Shown here: positions 11,401 to 25,400 of the stretch, one piece after another
How positions within the stretch are numbered: the stretch's first letter is position 1
Layout: every line of letters begins with the position of its first letter
Assembly: GCF_954871325.1 (NCBI RefSeq)
Contig: NC_088775.1
Span: forward strand, 20,623,561 to 20,687,560
Length of the DNA stretch: 64,000 nt
Reading direction: 5' to 3'
Source: Gordionus sp. m RMFG-2023
Lineage: Eukaryota > Nematomorpha > Gordioida > Chordodea > Parachordodidae
Position numbers and translations under genes: made by a program
The notes under the pieces: generated by a model
Told to the model about the DNA's origin: nothing
Databases searched by the model: none
What the model saw: only the letters and a program-made list of their open reading frames with translations

Positions 11401-11990
11401 AAGATGTTAACCTTTTCCCTTCCAACGTTTTTACCACAAAAAATTATTAAAATTTATATTTTGAACCGATAACGTAAAAAAATACATCAAAGCATATTTA
11501 GATAGGAATTAATTCTGAGTTCAATGATATAAAAATATTCAAAATTGCATATAAGATGTTAGCCTTTTCCCTTCCAACGTTTTAACCACAAAAAAATTAT
11601 TAAAATTTATTTTTTGAACCGATAACGTAAAAAAATACATCAAAGCATATTTAGATAGGAAATTTAATTCTGAGTTCAATGATATAAAAATATATAAAAT
11701 TAAACTTAAGATGTTAGCCTTTTCCCTTCGAACGTTTTCGCGACAAAAATGTTATTTTTTGAACCGGAAACGTAAAAAAATACATCTAAGCATAATTGGA
11801 TAGGAAATTTAATTCTAAGTAGAATGATATAAAAATATTTAAAATTGCATATAAGATGTTAGCCTTTTCCCTTCCAACGTTTTTACCACAAAAAAATTAT
11901 TAAAATTTATTTTTTGAACCGATAACGTAAAAAAATACATCAAAGCATATTTAGATAGGAAATTTAATTCTGAGTTCAATGATATAAAAA
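8490..11990 (+). repeat. About 3.3-3.5 kb segment repeated 7624 bp downstream, copy 1
   Basis: Starts 8552, 8704, 8859, 9004, 9159, 9303, 9457, 9602 and 9757 recur 7624 bp later. From the caaatg monomer onward the offset is 7623, because the downstream copy lacks that extra A. The rare tctcttcc A at 9602 recurs at 17226. One visible base difference is taccctttg here (9159) against tccctttg at 16783. The right-hand match fails near 11710. Confidence 0.83.
9690..11985 (+). repeat. Segment repeated at 4497 bp, copy 2
   Basis: Starts at 9757, 9901, 10053, 10209, 10353, 10508, 11102, 11257, 11401, 11553, 11708 and 11853 match copy 1. It ends near 11990, where the monomer at 12008 is a cgaacg B while its counterpart at 7511 is a cgacg B. 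The left edge lies inside an A monomer with the tctcttcc variant (9602). Confidence 0.85.
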
Positions 11991-12820
11991 TTTATAAAAT
12001 TAAATTTAAGATGTTAGCCTTTTCCCTTCGAACGTTTTCGCGACAAAAATGTTATTTTTTGAACCGGAAACGTAAAAAATACATCTAAGCATAATTGGAT
12101 AGGAAATTTAATTCTGAGTAGAATGATATAAAAATATTCAAAATTGCATATAAGATGTTAACCTTTTCCCTTCCAACGTTTTTACCACAAAAAATTATTA
12201 AAATTTATATTTTGAACCGATAACGTAAAAAAATACATCAAAGCATATTTAGATAGGAATTAATTCTGAGTTCAATGATATAAAAATATTCAAAATTGCA
12301 TATAAGATGTTAGCCTTTTCCCTTCCAACGTTTTAACCACAAAAAAATTATTAAAATTTATTTTTTGAACCGATAACGTAAAAAAATACATCAAAGCATA
12401 TTTAGATAGGAAATTTAATTCTGAGTTCAATGATATAAAAATATATAAAATTAAACTTAAGATGTTAGCCTTTTCCCTTCGAACGTTTTCGCGACAAAAA
12501 TGTTATTTTTTGAACCGGAAACGTAAAAAAATACATCTAAGCATAATTGGATAGGAAATTTAATTCTAAGTAGAATGATATAAAAATATTTAAAATTGCA
12601 TATAAGATGTTAGCCTTTTCCCTTCCAACGTTTTTACCACAAAAAAATTATTAAAATTTATTTTTTGAACCGATAACGTAAAAAAATACATCAAAGCATA
12701 TTTAGATAGGAAATTTAATTCTGAGTTCAATGATATAAAAATTTATAAAATTAAACTTAAGATGTTAGCCTTTTCCCTTCGACGTTTTCGCGACAAAAAT
12801 GTTATTTTTTGAACCGGAAA
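11990..12820 (+). repeat. A/B stretch joining two duplicated blocks
   Basis: Monomers start at 12008 (B), 12152 (A'), 12304 (A with aaaatatataaa), 12459 (B, ctaag), 12604 (A) and 12759 (B, cgacg). The A'-A-B-A core resembles the 11257-12000 stretch directly upstream, suggesting a small local duplication of about 750 bp. No other content is seen. Confidence 0.72.
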
Positions 12821-13505
12821 CGTAAAAGAAAACATCTAAGCATAATTGGATAGGAAATTTAATTCTGAGTAGAATGATATAAAAATATTCAAAATTGCAT
12901 ATAAGATGTTAACCTTTTCCCTTCCAACGTTTTTACCACAAAAAATTTATAAAATTTATTTTTTGAACCGATAACGTAAAAAAATACATCAAAGCATATT
13001 TAGATAGGAATTAATTCTGAGTTCAATGATATAAAAATATTTAAAATTGCATATAAGATGTTAGCCTTTTCCCTTCCAACGTTTTTACCACAAAAAAAAT
13101 ATTAAAATTTATTTTTTGAACCGATAACGTAAAAAAATACATCAAAGCATATTTAGATAGGAAATTTAATTCTGAGTTCAATGATATAAAAATTTATAAA
13201 ATTAAACTTAAGATGTTAGGTTTTTCCCTTTGAACGTTTTCGCGACAAAAATGTTATTTTTTGAACCGGAAACGTAAAAAATACATCTAAGCATAATTGG
13301 ATAGGAAATTTAATTCTGAGTAGAATGATATAAAAATATTCAAAATTGCATATAAGATGTTAGCCTTTTCCCTTCCAACGTTTTTACCACAAACAAATTA
13401 AAATTTATTTTTTGAACCGATAACTTAGAAAATTATATCAAAGCATATTTAGATAGGATATTTAATTCTGAATTCAATGATATAAAAATTTATAAAATTA
13501 AACTT

Positions 13506-13786
13506 AAGATGTTAGCCTTTTCCCTTTCGCGACAAAAATGTTATTTTTTGAACCGGAAACGTAAAAGAATACATCTAAGCATAATTGGATAGGAAATTTA
13601 ATTCTGAGTAGAATGATATAAAAATATTTAAAATTGCATATAAGATGTTAGCCTTTTCCCTTTGAACGTTTTCGCGACAAAAATGTTATTTTTTGAACCG
13701 GAAACGTAAAAAAATACATCTAAGCATAATTGGATAGGAAATTTAATTCTGAGTAGAATGATATAAAAATATTCAAAATTGCATAT
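13506..13786 (+). repeat. B-B tandem pair (phase break), first B shortened
   Basis: Two B monomers sit side by side with no A between them. The first (13506-13641, 136 bp) has lost about 9 bases of the CpG box, reading ttccctttcgcgac. The second (13642-13786) is entered through ttgcatataag, the linker that elsewhere precedes A, yet reads tttgaacg and cgcgac. Three related pairs downstream have an undeleted first B with cttaaaacg, so the 9-base loss is private to this copy. Confidence 0.88.
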
Positions 13787-14539
13787 AAGATGTTAACCTT
13801 TTCCCTTCCAACGTTTTTACCACAAAAAAATTTTTAAAATTTATTTTTTGAACCGATAACGTAAAAAATTACATCAAAGCATATTTAGATAGTAAATTAA
13901 ATTCTGAGTTCAATGATATAAAAATTAATAAAATTAAACTTAAGATGTTAGCCTTTTCCCTTCGACGTTTTCGCGACAAAAATGTTATTTTTTGAACCGG
14001 AAACGTAAAAGAAAACATCTAAGCATAATTGGATAGGAAATTTAATTCTGAGTAGAATGATATAAAAATATTCAAAATTGCACATAAGATGTTAACCTTT
14101 TCCCTTCCAACGTTTTTATAACAAACAAATTTTTAAAATTTATTTTTTGAACCGATAACTTAGAAAATTATATCAAAGCATATTTAGATAGGAAATTTAA
14201 TTCTGAGTTCAATGATATAAAAATTTATAAAATTAAACTTAAGATGTTAGCCTTTTCCCTTCGACGTTTTCGCGACAAAAATGTTATTTTTTGAACCGGA
14301 AACGTAAAAGAAAACATCTAAGCATAATTGGATAGGAAATTTAATTCTGAGTAGAATGATATAAAAATATTCAAAATTGCATATAAGATGTTAGCCTTTT
14401 CCCTTCCAACGTTTTTACCACAAACAAATTTTTAAAATTTATTTTTTGAACCGATAACGTAAAAAAATACATCAAAGCATATTTAGATAGGAAATTTAAT
14501 TCTGAGTTCAATGATATAAAAATTTATAAAATTAAACTT

Positions 14540-14683
14540 AAGATGTTAGCCTTTTCCCTTCGACGTTTTCGCGACAAAAATGTTATTTTTTGAACCGGAA
14601 ACGTAAAAAAATACATCAAAGCATATTTAGATAGGAAATTTAATTCTGAGTTCAATGATATAAAAATTTATAAAATTAAACTT
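14540..14683 (+). repeat. Hybrid monomer: B 5' half joined to A 3' half
   Basis: The monomer begins as a cgacg B through ggaaacg, then switches to A-type catcaaagcatattta, gataggaaatttaattctgag and ttcaatg, leaving by the A exit into a normal B at 14684. The switch falls in the shared A tract around 14600-14620. The matching place in the downstream copy (about 21429) has a plain B and no extra monomer. An unequal exchange within the monomer would both make the hybrid and add 144 bp. Confidence 0.85.
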
Positions 14684-15739
14684 AAGATGTTAGCCTTTTC
14701 CCTTCGAACGTTTTCGCGACAAAAATGTTATTTTTTGAACCGGAAACGTAAAAAAATACATCTAAGCATAATTGGATAGGAAATTTAATTCTGAGTAGAA
14801 TGATATAAAAATATTTAAAATTGCATATAAGATGTTAGCCTTTTCCCTTCCAACGTTTTTCCCACAAAAAAATTATTAAAATTTATTTTTTGAACCGATA
14901 ACGTAAAAAAATACATCAAAGCATATTTAGATAGGAAATTTAATTCTGAGTTCAATGATATAAAAATTTATAAAATTAAACTTAAGATGTTAGCCTTTTC
15001 CCTTCGACGTTTTCGCGACAAAAATGTTATTTTTTGAACCGGAAACGTAAAAGAAAACATCTAAGCATAATTGGATAGGAAATATAATTCTGAGTAGAAT
15101 GATATAAAAATATTCAAAATTGCATAAAAGATGTTAGCCTTTTCCCTTCCAACGTTTTTACCACAAACAAATTTTTAAAATTTATTTTTTGAACCGATAA
15201 CGTAAAAAAATACATCAAAGCATATTTAGATAGGAAATTTAATTCTGATTTCAATGATATAAAAATTTATAAAATTAAACTTAAGATGTTAGCCTTTTCC
15301 CTTCGAACGTTTTCGCGACAAAAATGTTATTTTTTGAACCGGAAACGTAAAAAATACATCTAAGCATAATTGGATAGGAAATTTAATTCTGAGTAGAATG
15401 ATATAAAAATATTCAAAATTGCATATAAGATGTTAACCTTTTCCCTTCCAACGTTTTTACCACAAAAAATTATTAAAATTTATATTTTGAACCGATAACG
15501 TAAAAAAATACATCAAAGCATATTTAGATAGGAATTAATTCTGAGTTCAATGATATAAAAATATTCAAAATTGCATATAAGATGTTAGCCTTTTCCCTTC
15601 CAACGTTTTAACCACAAAAAAATTATTAAAATTTATTTTTTGAACCGATAACGTAAAAAAATACATCAAAGCATATTTAGATAGGAAATTTAATTCTGAG
15701 TTCAATGATATAAAAATTTATAAAATTAAACTTAAGATG

Positions 15740-16110
15740 TTAGCCTTTTCCCTTCGACGTTTTCGCGACAAAAATGTTATTTTTTGAACCGGAAACGTAA
15801 AAGAAAACATCTAAGCATAATTGGATAGGAAATTTAATTCTGAGTAGAATGATATAAAAATATTCAAAATTGCATAAAAGATGTTAGCCTTTTCCCTTCC
15901 AACGTTTTTACCACAAACAAATTTTTAAAATTTATTTTTTGAACCGATAACGTAAAAAAATACATCAAAGCATATTTAGATAGGAAATTTAATTCTGAGT
16001 TCAATGATATAAAAATTTATAAAATTAAACTTAAGATGTTAGCCTTTTCCCTTCGACGTTTTCGCGACAAAAATGTTATTTTTTGAACCGGAAACGTAAA
16101 AAATACATCT
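15740..16110 (+). repeat. Short A/B link between duplicated blocks
   Basis: Monomers here are a cgacg B (15734), an A with gcataaaag and aaacaaattt (about 15878), and a cgacg B (16032) that unusually lacks the coupled agaaaac change and ends gagttg. That B looks like a recombinant between the two B subtypes. Confidence 0.7.
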
Positions 16111-19100
16111 AAGCATAATTGGATAGGAAATTTAATTCTGAGTTGAATGATATAAAAATATTCAAAATTGCATATAAGATGTTAACCTTTTCCCTTCCAA
16201 CGTTTTTACCACAAAAAATTATTAAAATTTATATTTTGAACCGATAACGTAAAAAAATACATCAAAGCATATTTAGATAGGAATTAATTCTGAGTTCAAT
16301 GATATAAAAATATTCAAAATTGCATATAAGATGTTAGCCTTTTCCCTTCCAACGTTTTAACCACAAAAAAATTATTAAAATTTATTTTTTGAACCGATAA
16401 CGTAAAAAAATACATCAAAGCATATTTAGATAGGAAATTTAATTCTGAGTTCAATGATATAAAAATTTATAAAATTAAACTTAAGATGTTAGCCTTTTCC
16501 CTTCGAACGTTTTCGCGACAAAAATGTTATTTTTTGAACCGGAAACGTAAAAAAATACATCTAAGCATAATTGGATAGGAAATTTAATTCTAAGTAGAAT
16601 GATATAAAAATATTTAAAATTGCATATAAGATGTTAGCCTTTTCCCTTCCAACGTTTTTACCACAAAAAAATTATTAAAATTTATTTTTTGAACCGATAA
16701 CGTAAAAAAATACATCAAAGCATATTTAGATAGGAAATTTAATTCTGAGTTCAATGATATAAAAATTTATAAAATTAAATTTAAGATGTTAGCCTTTTCC
16801 CTTTGAACGTTTTCGCGACAAAAATGTTATTTTTTGAACCGGAAACGTAAAAAATACATCTAAGCATAATTGGATAGGAAATTTAATTCTGAGTAGAATG
16901 ATATAAAAATATTCAAAATTGCATATAAGATGTTAACCTTTTCCCTTCCAACGTTTTTACCACAAAAAATTATTAAAATTTATTTTTTGAACCGATAACG
17001 TAAAAAAATACATCAAAGCATATTTAGATAGGAAATTTAATTCTGAGTTCAATGATATAAAAATATATAAAATTAAACTTAAGATGTTAGGTTTTTCCCT
17101 TTGAACGTTTTCGCGACAAAAATGTTATTTTTTGAACCGGAAACGTAAAAGAAAACATCTAAGCATAATTGGATAGGAAATTTAATTCTGAGTAGAATGA
17201 TATAAAAATATTCAAAATTGCATATAAGATGTTAGCCTTTTCTCTTCCAACGTTTTTACCACAAACAAATTTTTAAAATTTATTTTTTGAACCTATAACT
17301 TAGAAAATTATATCAAAGCATATTTAGATAGGAAATTTAATTCTGAGTTCAATGATATAAAAATTTATAAAATTAAACTTAAGATGTTAGCCTTTTCCCT
17401 TCGAACGTTTTCGCGACAAAAATGTTATTTTTTGAACCGGAAACGTAAAAAATACATCTAAGCATAATTGGATAGGAAATTTAATTCTGAGTAGAATGAT
17501 ATAAAAATATTCAAAATTGCATATAAGATGTTAACCTTTTCCCTTCCAACGTTTTTACCACAAAAAATTATTAAAATTTATATTTTGAACCGATAACGTA
17601 AAAAAATACATCAAAGCATATTTAGATAGGAATTAATTCTGAGTTCAATGATATAAAAATATTCAAAATTGCATATAAGATGTTAGCCTTTTCCCTTCCA
17701 ACGTTTTAACCACAAAAAAATTATTAAAATTTATTTTTTGAACCGATAACGTAAAAAAATACATCAAAGCATATTTAGATAGGAAATTTAATTCTGAGTT
17801 CAATGATATAAAAATTTATAAAATTAAACTTAAGATGTTAGCCTTTTCCCTTCGACGTTTTCGCGACAAAAATGTTATTTTTTGAACCGGAAACGTAAAA
17901 GAAAACATCTAAGCATAATTGGATAGGAAATTTAATTCTGAGTAGAATGATATAAAAATATTCAAAATTGCATAAAAGATGTTAGCCTTTTCCCTTCCAA
18001 CGTTTTTACCACAAACAAATTTTTAAAATTTATTTTTTGAACCGATAACGTAAAAAAATACATCAAAGCATATTTAGATAGGAAATTTAATTCTGAGTTC
18101 AATGATATAAAAATTTATAAAATTAAACTTAAGATGTTACCTTTTCCCTTCGAACGTTTTCGCGACAAAAATGTTATTTTTTGAACCGGAAACGTAAAAG
18201 AATACATCTAAGCATAATTGGATAGGAAATTTAATTCTGAGTAGAATGATATAAAAATATTTAAAATTGCATATAAGATGTTAACCTTTTCCCTTCCAAC
18301 GTTTTTACCACAAAAAATTATTAAAATTTATTTTTTGAACCGGAAACGTAAAAAATACATCAAAGCATATTTAGATAGGAATTAATTCTGAGTTCAATGA
18401 TATAAAAATATTCAAAATTGCATATAAGATGTTAGCCTTTTCCCTTCCAACGTTTTTACCACAAAAAAATTATTAAAATTTATTTTTTGAACCGATAAAG
18501 TAAAAAAATACATCAAAGCATATTTAGAAAGGAAATTTAATTCTGAGTTCAATGATATAAAAATTTATAAAATTAAACTTAAGATGTTAGCCTTTTCCCT
18601 TCGACGTTTTCGCGACAAAAATGTTATTTTTTGAACCGGAAACGTAAAAGAAAACATCTAAGCATAATTGGATAGGAAATTTAATTCTGAGTAGAATGAT
18701 ATAAAAATATTCAAAATTGCATAAAAGATGTTAGCCTTTTCCCTTCCAACGTTTTTACCACAAACAAATTTTTAAAATTTATTTTTTGAACCGATAACGT
18801 AAAAAAATACATCAAAGCATATTTAGATAGGAAATTTAATTCTGAGTTCAATGATATAAAAATTTATAAAATTAAACTTAAGATGTTAGCCTTTTCCCTT
18901 CGAACGTTTTCGCGACAAAAATGTTATTTTTTGAACCGGAAACGTAAAAAATACATCTAAGCATAATTGGATAGGAAATTTAATTCTGAGTAGAATGATA
19001 TAAAAATATTCAAAATTGCATATAAGATGTTAACCTTTTCCCTTCCAACGTTTTTACCACAAAAAATTATTAAAATTTATATTTTGAACCGATAACGTAA

Positions 19101-19335
19101 AAAAATACATCAAAGCATATTTAGATAGGAATTAATTCTGAGTTCAATGATATAAAAATATTCAAAATTGCATATAAGATGTTAGCCTTTTCCCTTCCAA
19201 CGTTTTAACCACAAAAAAATTATTAAAATTTATTTTTTGAACCGATAACGTAAAAAAATACATCAAAGCATATTTAGATAGGAAATTTAATTCTGAGTTC
19301 AATGATATAAAAATATATAAAATTAAACTTAAGAT
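16110..19335 (+). repeat. Segment repeated at 7624/7623 bp, copy 2
   Basis: Starts at 16176, 16328, 16483, 16628, 16783, 16927, 17226 and 17381, and the gttacc B near 18131, match the 8.5-11.7 kb copy. Private changes here include gataaagtaaaa (about 18493) and tttagaaagg (about 18525). The match ends near 19340, where the B reads tttgccctttgaacg instead of tttcccttcgaacg. Confidence 0.82.
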
Positions 19336-19689
19336 GTTAGCCTTTGCCCTTTGAACGTTTTCGCGACAAAAATGTTATTTTTTGAACCGGAAACGTAAAA
19401 AATACATCTAAGCATAATTGGATAGGAAATTTAATTCTGAGTAGAATGATATAAAAATATTCAAAATTGCATAAAAGATGTTAGCCTTTACCCTTCCAAC
19501 GTTTTTACCACAAACAAATTTTTAAAATTTATTTTTTGAACCGATAACGTAAAAAAATACATCAAAGCATATTTAGATAGGAAATTTAATTCTGAGTTCA
19601 ATGATATAAAAATTTATAAAATTAAACTTAAGATGTTAGCCTTTTCCCTTCGAACGTTTTCGCGACAAAAATGTTATTTTTTGAACCGG

Positions 19690-22470
19690 AAACGTAAAAA
19701 ATACATCTAAGCATAATTGGATAGGAAATTTAATTCTGAGTAGAATGATATAAAAATATTCAAAATTGCATATAAGATGTTAACCTTTTCCCTTCCAACG
19801 TTTTTACCACAAAAAATTATTAAAATTTATTTTTTGAACCGATAACGTAAAAAAATACATCAAAGCATATTTAGATAGGAATTAATTCTGAGTTCAATGA
19901 TATAAAAATATTTAAAATTGCATATAAGATGTTAGCCTTTTCCCTTCCAACGTTTTTACCACAAAAAAAATATTAAAATTTATTTTTTGAACCGATAACG
20001 TAAAAAAATACATCAAAGCATATTTAGATAGGAAATTTAATTCTGAGTTCAATGATATAAAAATTTATAAAATTAAACTTAAGATGTTAGGTTTTTCCCT
20101 TTGAACGTTTTCGCGACAAAAATGTTATTTTTTGAACCGGAAACGAAAAAAATACATCTAAGCATAATTGGATAGGAAATTTAATTCTGAGTAGAATGAT
20201 ATAAAAATATTCAAAATTGCATATAAGATGTTAGCCTTTTCCCTTCCAACGTTTTTACCACAAACAAATTAAAATTTATTTTTTGAACCGATAACTTAGA
20301 AAATTATATCAAAGCATATTTAGATAGGATATTTAATTCTGAATTCAATGATATAAAAATTTATAAAATTAAACTTAAGATGTTAGCCTTTTCCCTTAAA
20401 ACGTTTTCGCGACAAAAATGTTATTTTTTGAACCGGAAACGTAAAAGAATACATCTAAGCATAATTGGATAGGAAATTTAATTCTGAGTAGAATGATATA
20501 AAAATATTTAAAATTGCATATAAGATGTTAGCCTTTTCCCTTTGAACGTTTTCGCGACAAAAATGTTATTTTTTGAACCGGAAACGTAAAAAAATACATC
20601 TAAGCATAATTGGATAGGAAATTTAATTCTGAGTAGAATGATATAAAAATATTCAAAATTGCATATAAGATGTTAACCTTTTCCCTTCCAACGTTTTTAC
20701 CACAAAAAAATTTTTAAAATTTATTTTTTGAACCGATAACGTAAAAAATTACATCAAAGCATATTTAGATAGTAAATTAAATTCTGAGTTCAATGATATA
20801 AAAATTAATAAAATTAAACTTAAGATGTTAGCCTTTTCCCTTCGACGTTTTCGCGACAAAAATGTTATTTTTTGAACCGGAAACGTAAAAGAAAACATCT
20901 AAGCATAATTGGATAGGAAATTTAATTCTGAGTAGAATGATATAAAAATATTCAAAATTGCACATAAGATGTTAACCTTTTCCCTTCCAACGTTTTTATA
21001 ACAAACAAATTTTTAAAATTTATTTTTTGAACCGATAACTTAGAAAATTATATCAAAGCATATTTAGATAGGAAATTTAATTCTGAGTTCAATGATATAA
21101 AAATTTATAAAATTAAACTTAAGATGTTAGCCTTTTCCCTTCGACGTTTTCGCGACAAAAATGTTATTTTTTGAACCGGAAACGTAAAAGAAAACATCTA
21201 AGCATAATTGGATAGGAAATTTAATTCTGAGTAGAATGATATAAAAATATTCAAAATTGCATATAAGATGTTAGCCTTTTCCCTTCCAACGTTTTTACCA
21301 CAAACAAATTTTTAAAATTTATTTTTTGAACCGATAACGTAAAAAAATACATCAAAGCATATTTAGATAGGAAATTTAATTCTGAGTTCAATGATATAAA
21401 AATTTATAAAATTAAACTTAAGATGTTAGCCTTTTCCCTTCGAACGTTTTCGCGACAAAAATGTTATTTTTTGAACCGGAAACGTAAAAAAATACATCTA
21501 AGCATAATTGGATAGGAAATTTAATTCTGAGTAGAATGATATAAAAATATTTATAATTGCATATAAGATGTTAGCCTTTTCCCTTCCAACGTTTTTCCCA
21601 CAAAAAAATTATTAAAATTTATTTTTTGAACCGATAACGTAAAAAAATACATCAAAGCATATTTAGATAGGAAATTTAATTCTGAGTTCAATGATATAAA
21701 AATTTATAAAATTAAACTTAAGATGTTAGCCTTTTCCCTTCGACGTTTTCGCGACAAAAATGTTATTTTTTGAACCGGAAACGTAAAAGAAAACATCTAA
21801 GCATAATTGGATAGGAAATTTAATTCTGAGTAGAATGATATAAAAATATTCAAAATTGCATAAAAGATGTTAGCCTTTTCCCTTCCAACGTTTTTACCAC
21901 AAACAAATTTTTAAAATTTATTTTTTGAACCGATAACGTAAAAAAATACATCAAAGCATATTTAGATAGGAAATTTAATTCTGAGTTCAATGATATAAAA
22001 ATTTATAAAATTAAACTTAAGATGTTAGCCTTTTCCCTTCGAACGTTTTCGCGACAAAAATGTTATTTTTTGAACCGGAAACGTAAAAAATACATCTAAG
22101 CATAATTGGATAGGAAATTTAATTCTGAGTAGAATGATATAAAAATATTCAAAATTGCATATAAGATGTTAACCTTTTCCCTTCCAACGTTTTTACCACA
22201 AAAAATTATTAAAATTTATATTTTGAACCGATAACGTAAAAAAATACATCAAAGCATATTTAGATAGGAATTAATTCTGAGTTCAATGATATAAAAATAT
22301 TCAAAATTGCATATAAGATGTTAGCCTTTTCCCTTCCAACGTTTTAACCACAAAAAAATTATTAAAATTTATTTTTTGAACCGATAACGTAAAAAAATAC
22401 ATCAAAGCATATTTAGATAGGAAATTTAATTCTGAGTTCAATGATATAAAAATTTATAAAATTAAACTTA
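19690..22470 (+). repeat. Copy 2 of the 12.8-15.7 kb segment (nested in the 8 kb duplication)
   Basis: Monomers at 20081, 20225, 20377, 20522 and 21565 correspond to 13210, 13354, 13506, 13642 and 14829. This copy keeps the full-length first B of the B-B pair and lacks the hybrid monomer, so it is probably closer to the ancestral arrangement, unless the extra monomer was lost here. It contains a private tttataattgc exit near 21551 that is shared with the 9280 bp copy at 30831. Confidence 0.8.
20377..20666 (+). repeat. B-B tandem pair
   Basis: The first B (20377-20521, 145 bp) reads cttaaaacgttttcgcgac and the second (20522-20666) reads tttgaacg after the A-type entry linker. This is the undeleted form of the pair at 13506. 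The regular A-B alternation is broken in the same place in each copy, so the break predates the duplications. Confidence 0.88.
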
Positions 22471-25400
22471 AGATGTTAGCCTTTTCCCTTCGAACGTTTT
22501 CGCGACAAAAATGTTATTTTTTGAACCGGAAACGTAAAAAATACATCTAAGCATAATTGGATAGGAAATTTAATTCTAAGTAGAATGATATAAAAATATT
22601 TAAAATTGCATATAAGATGTTAGCCTTTTCCCTTCCAACGTTTTTACCACAAAAAAATTATTAAAATTTATTTTTTGAACCGATAACGTAAAAAAATACA
22701 TCAAAGCATATTTAGATAGGAAATTTAATTCTGAGTTCAATGATATAAAAATTTATAAAATTAAATTTAAGATGTTAGCCTTTTCCCTTTGAACGTTTTC
22801 GTGACAAAAATGTTATTTTTTGAACCGGAAACGTAAAAAATACATCTAAGCATAATTGGATAGGAAATTTAATTCTGAGTAGAATGATATAAAAATATTC
22901 AAAATTGCATATAAGATGTTAACCTTTTCCCTTCCAACGTTTTTACCACAAAAAATTATTAAAATTTATTTTTTGAACCGATAACGTAAAAAAATACATC
23001 AAAGCATATTTAGATAGGAATTAATTCTGAGTTCAATGATATAAAAATATTCAAAATTGCATATAAGATGTTAGCCTTTTCCCTTCCAACGTTTTTCCCA
23101 CAAAAAAATTATTAAAATTTATTTTTTGAACCGATAACGTAAAAAAATACATCAAAGCCTATTTAGATAGGAAATTTAATTCTGAGTTCAATGATATAAA
23201 AATTTATAAAATTAAACTTAAGATGTTAGCCTTTTCCCTTCGACGTTTTCGCGACAAAAATGTTATTTTTTGAACCGGAAACGTAAAAGAAAACATCTAA
23301 GCATAATTGGATAGGAAATTTAATTCTGAGTAGAATGATATAAAAATATTCAAAATTGCATAAAAGATGTTAGCCTTTTCCCTTCCAACGTTTTTACCAC
23401 AAAAAAATTATTAAAATTTATTTTTGAACCGATAACGTAAAAAAATACATCAAAGCATATTTAGATAGGAAATTTAATTCTGAGTTCAATGATATAAAAA
23501 TTTATAAAATTAAATTTAAGATGTTAGCCTTTTCCCTTTGAACGTTTTCGCGACAAAAATGTTATTTTTTGAACCGGAAACGTAAAAAATACATCTAAGC
23601 ATAATTGGATAGGAAATTTAATTCTGAGTAGAATGATATAAAAATATTCAAAATTGCATATAAGATGTTAACCTTTTCCCTTCCAACGTTTTTACCACAA
23701 AAAATTATTAAAATTTATATTTTGAACCGATAACGTAAAAAAATACATCAAAGCATATTTAGATAGGAAATTTAATTCTGAGTTCAATGATATAAAAATT
23801 TATAAAATTAAATTTAAGATGTTAGCCATTTCCCTTTGAACGTTTTCGCGACAAAAATGTTATTTTTTGAACCGGAAACGTAAAAAATACATCTAAGCAT
23901 AATTGGATAGGAAATTTAATTCTGAGTAGAATGATATAAAAATATTCAAAATTGCATATAAGATGTTAACCTTTTCCCTTCCAACGTTTTTACCACAAAA
24001 AATTATTAAAATTTATATTTTGAACCGATAACGTAAAAAAATACATCAAAGCATATTTAGATAGGAATTAATTCTGAGTTCAATGATATAAAAATATTCA
24101 AAATTGCATATAAGATGTTAGCCTTTTCCCTTCCAACGTTTTAACCACAAAAAAATTATTAAAATTTATTTTTTGAACCGATAACGTAAAAAAATACATC
24201 AAAGCATATTTAGATAGGAAATTTAATTCTGAGTTCAATGATATAAAAATTTATAAAATTAAACTTAAGATGTTAGCCTTTTCCCTTCGAACGTTTTCGC
24301 GACAAAAATGTTATTTTTTGAACCGGAAACGTAAAAAATACATCTAAGCATAATTGGATAGGAAATTTAATTCTAAGTAGAATGATATAAAAATATTTAA
24401 AATTGCATATAAGATGTTAGCCTTTTCCCTTCCAACGTTTTTACCACAAAAAAATTATTAAAATTTATTTTTTGAACCGATAACGTAAAAAAATACATCA
24501 AAGCATATTTAGATAGGAAATTTAATTCTGAGTTCAATGATATAAAAATTTATAAAATTAAATTTAAGATGTTAGCCTTTTCCCTTCGAACGTTTTCGCG
24601 ACAAAAATGTTATTTTTTGAACCGGAAACGTAAAAAATACATCTAAGCATAATTGGATAGGAAATTTAATTCTGAGTAGAATGATATAAAAATATTCAAA
24701 ATTGCATATAAGATGTTAACCTTTTCCCTTCCAACGTTTTTACCACAAAAAATTATTAAAATTTATATTTTGAACCGATAACGTAAAAAAATACATCAAA
24801 GCATATTTAGATAGGAATTAATTCTGAGTTCAATGATATAAAAATATTCAAAATTGCATATAAGATGTTAGCCTTTTCCCTTCCAACGTTTTAACCACAA
24901 AAAAATTATTAAAATTTATTTTTTGAACCGATAACGTAAAAAAATACATCAAAGCATATTTAGATAGGAAATTTAATTCTGAGTTCAATGATATAAAAAT
25001 TTATAAAATTAAACTTAAGATGTTACCTTTTCCCTTCGAACGTTTTCGCGACAAAAATGTTATTTTTTGAACCGGAAACGTAAAAGAAAACATCTAAGCA
25101 TAATTGGATAGGAAATTTAATTCTGAGTAGAATGATATAAAAATATTTAAAATTGCATATAAGATGTTAACCTTTTCCCTTCCAACGTTTTTACCACAAA
25201 AAATTATTAAAATTTATTTTTTGAACCGGAAACGTAAAAAATACATCAAAGCATATTTAGATAGGAATTAATTCTGAGTTCAATGATATAAAAATATTTA
25301 AAATTGCATATAAGATGTTAGCCTTTTCCCTTCCAACGTTTTTACCACAAAAAAATTATTAAAATTTATTTTTTGAACCGATAACGTAAAAAAATACATC

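Larger units (their letters stand above)
12820..15740 (+). repeat. Segment repeated 6.7-6.9 kb downstream, copy 1, with one extra monomer
   Basis: The offset to the second copy is 6871 at 13210 and 13354, 6880 after a 9-base shortening of the monomer at 13506, and 6736 from 14829 on. The last step of 144 equals the hybrid monomer at 14540, which the downstream copy lacks. Shared rare markers include ggtttttccc B, aaacaaattaaa A, the gtaaattaaattc A near 13787, and tttttcccac A. Confidence 0.8.
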
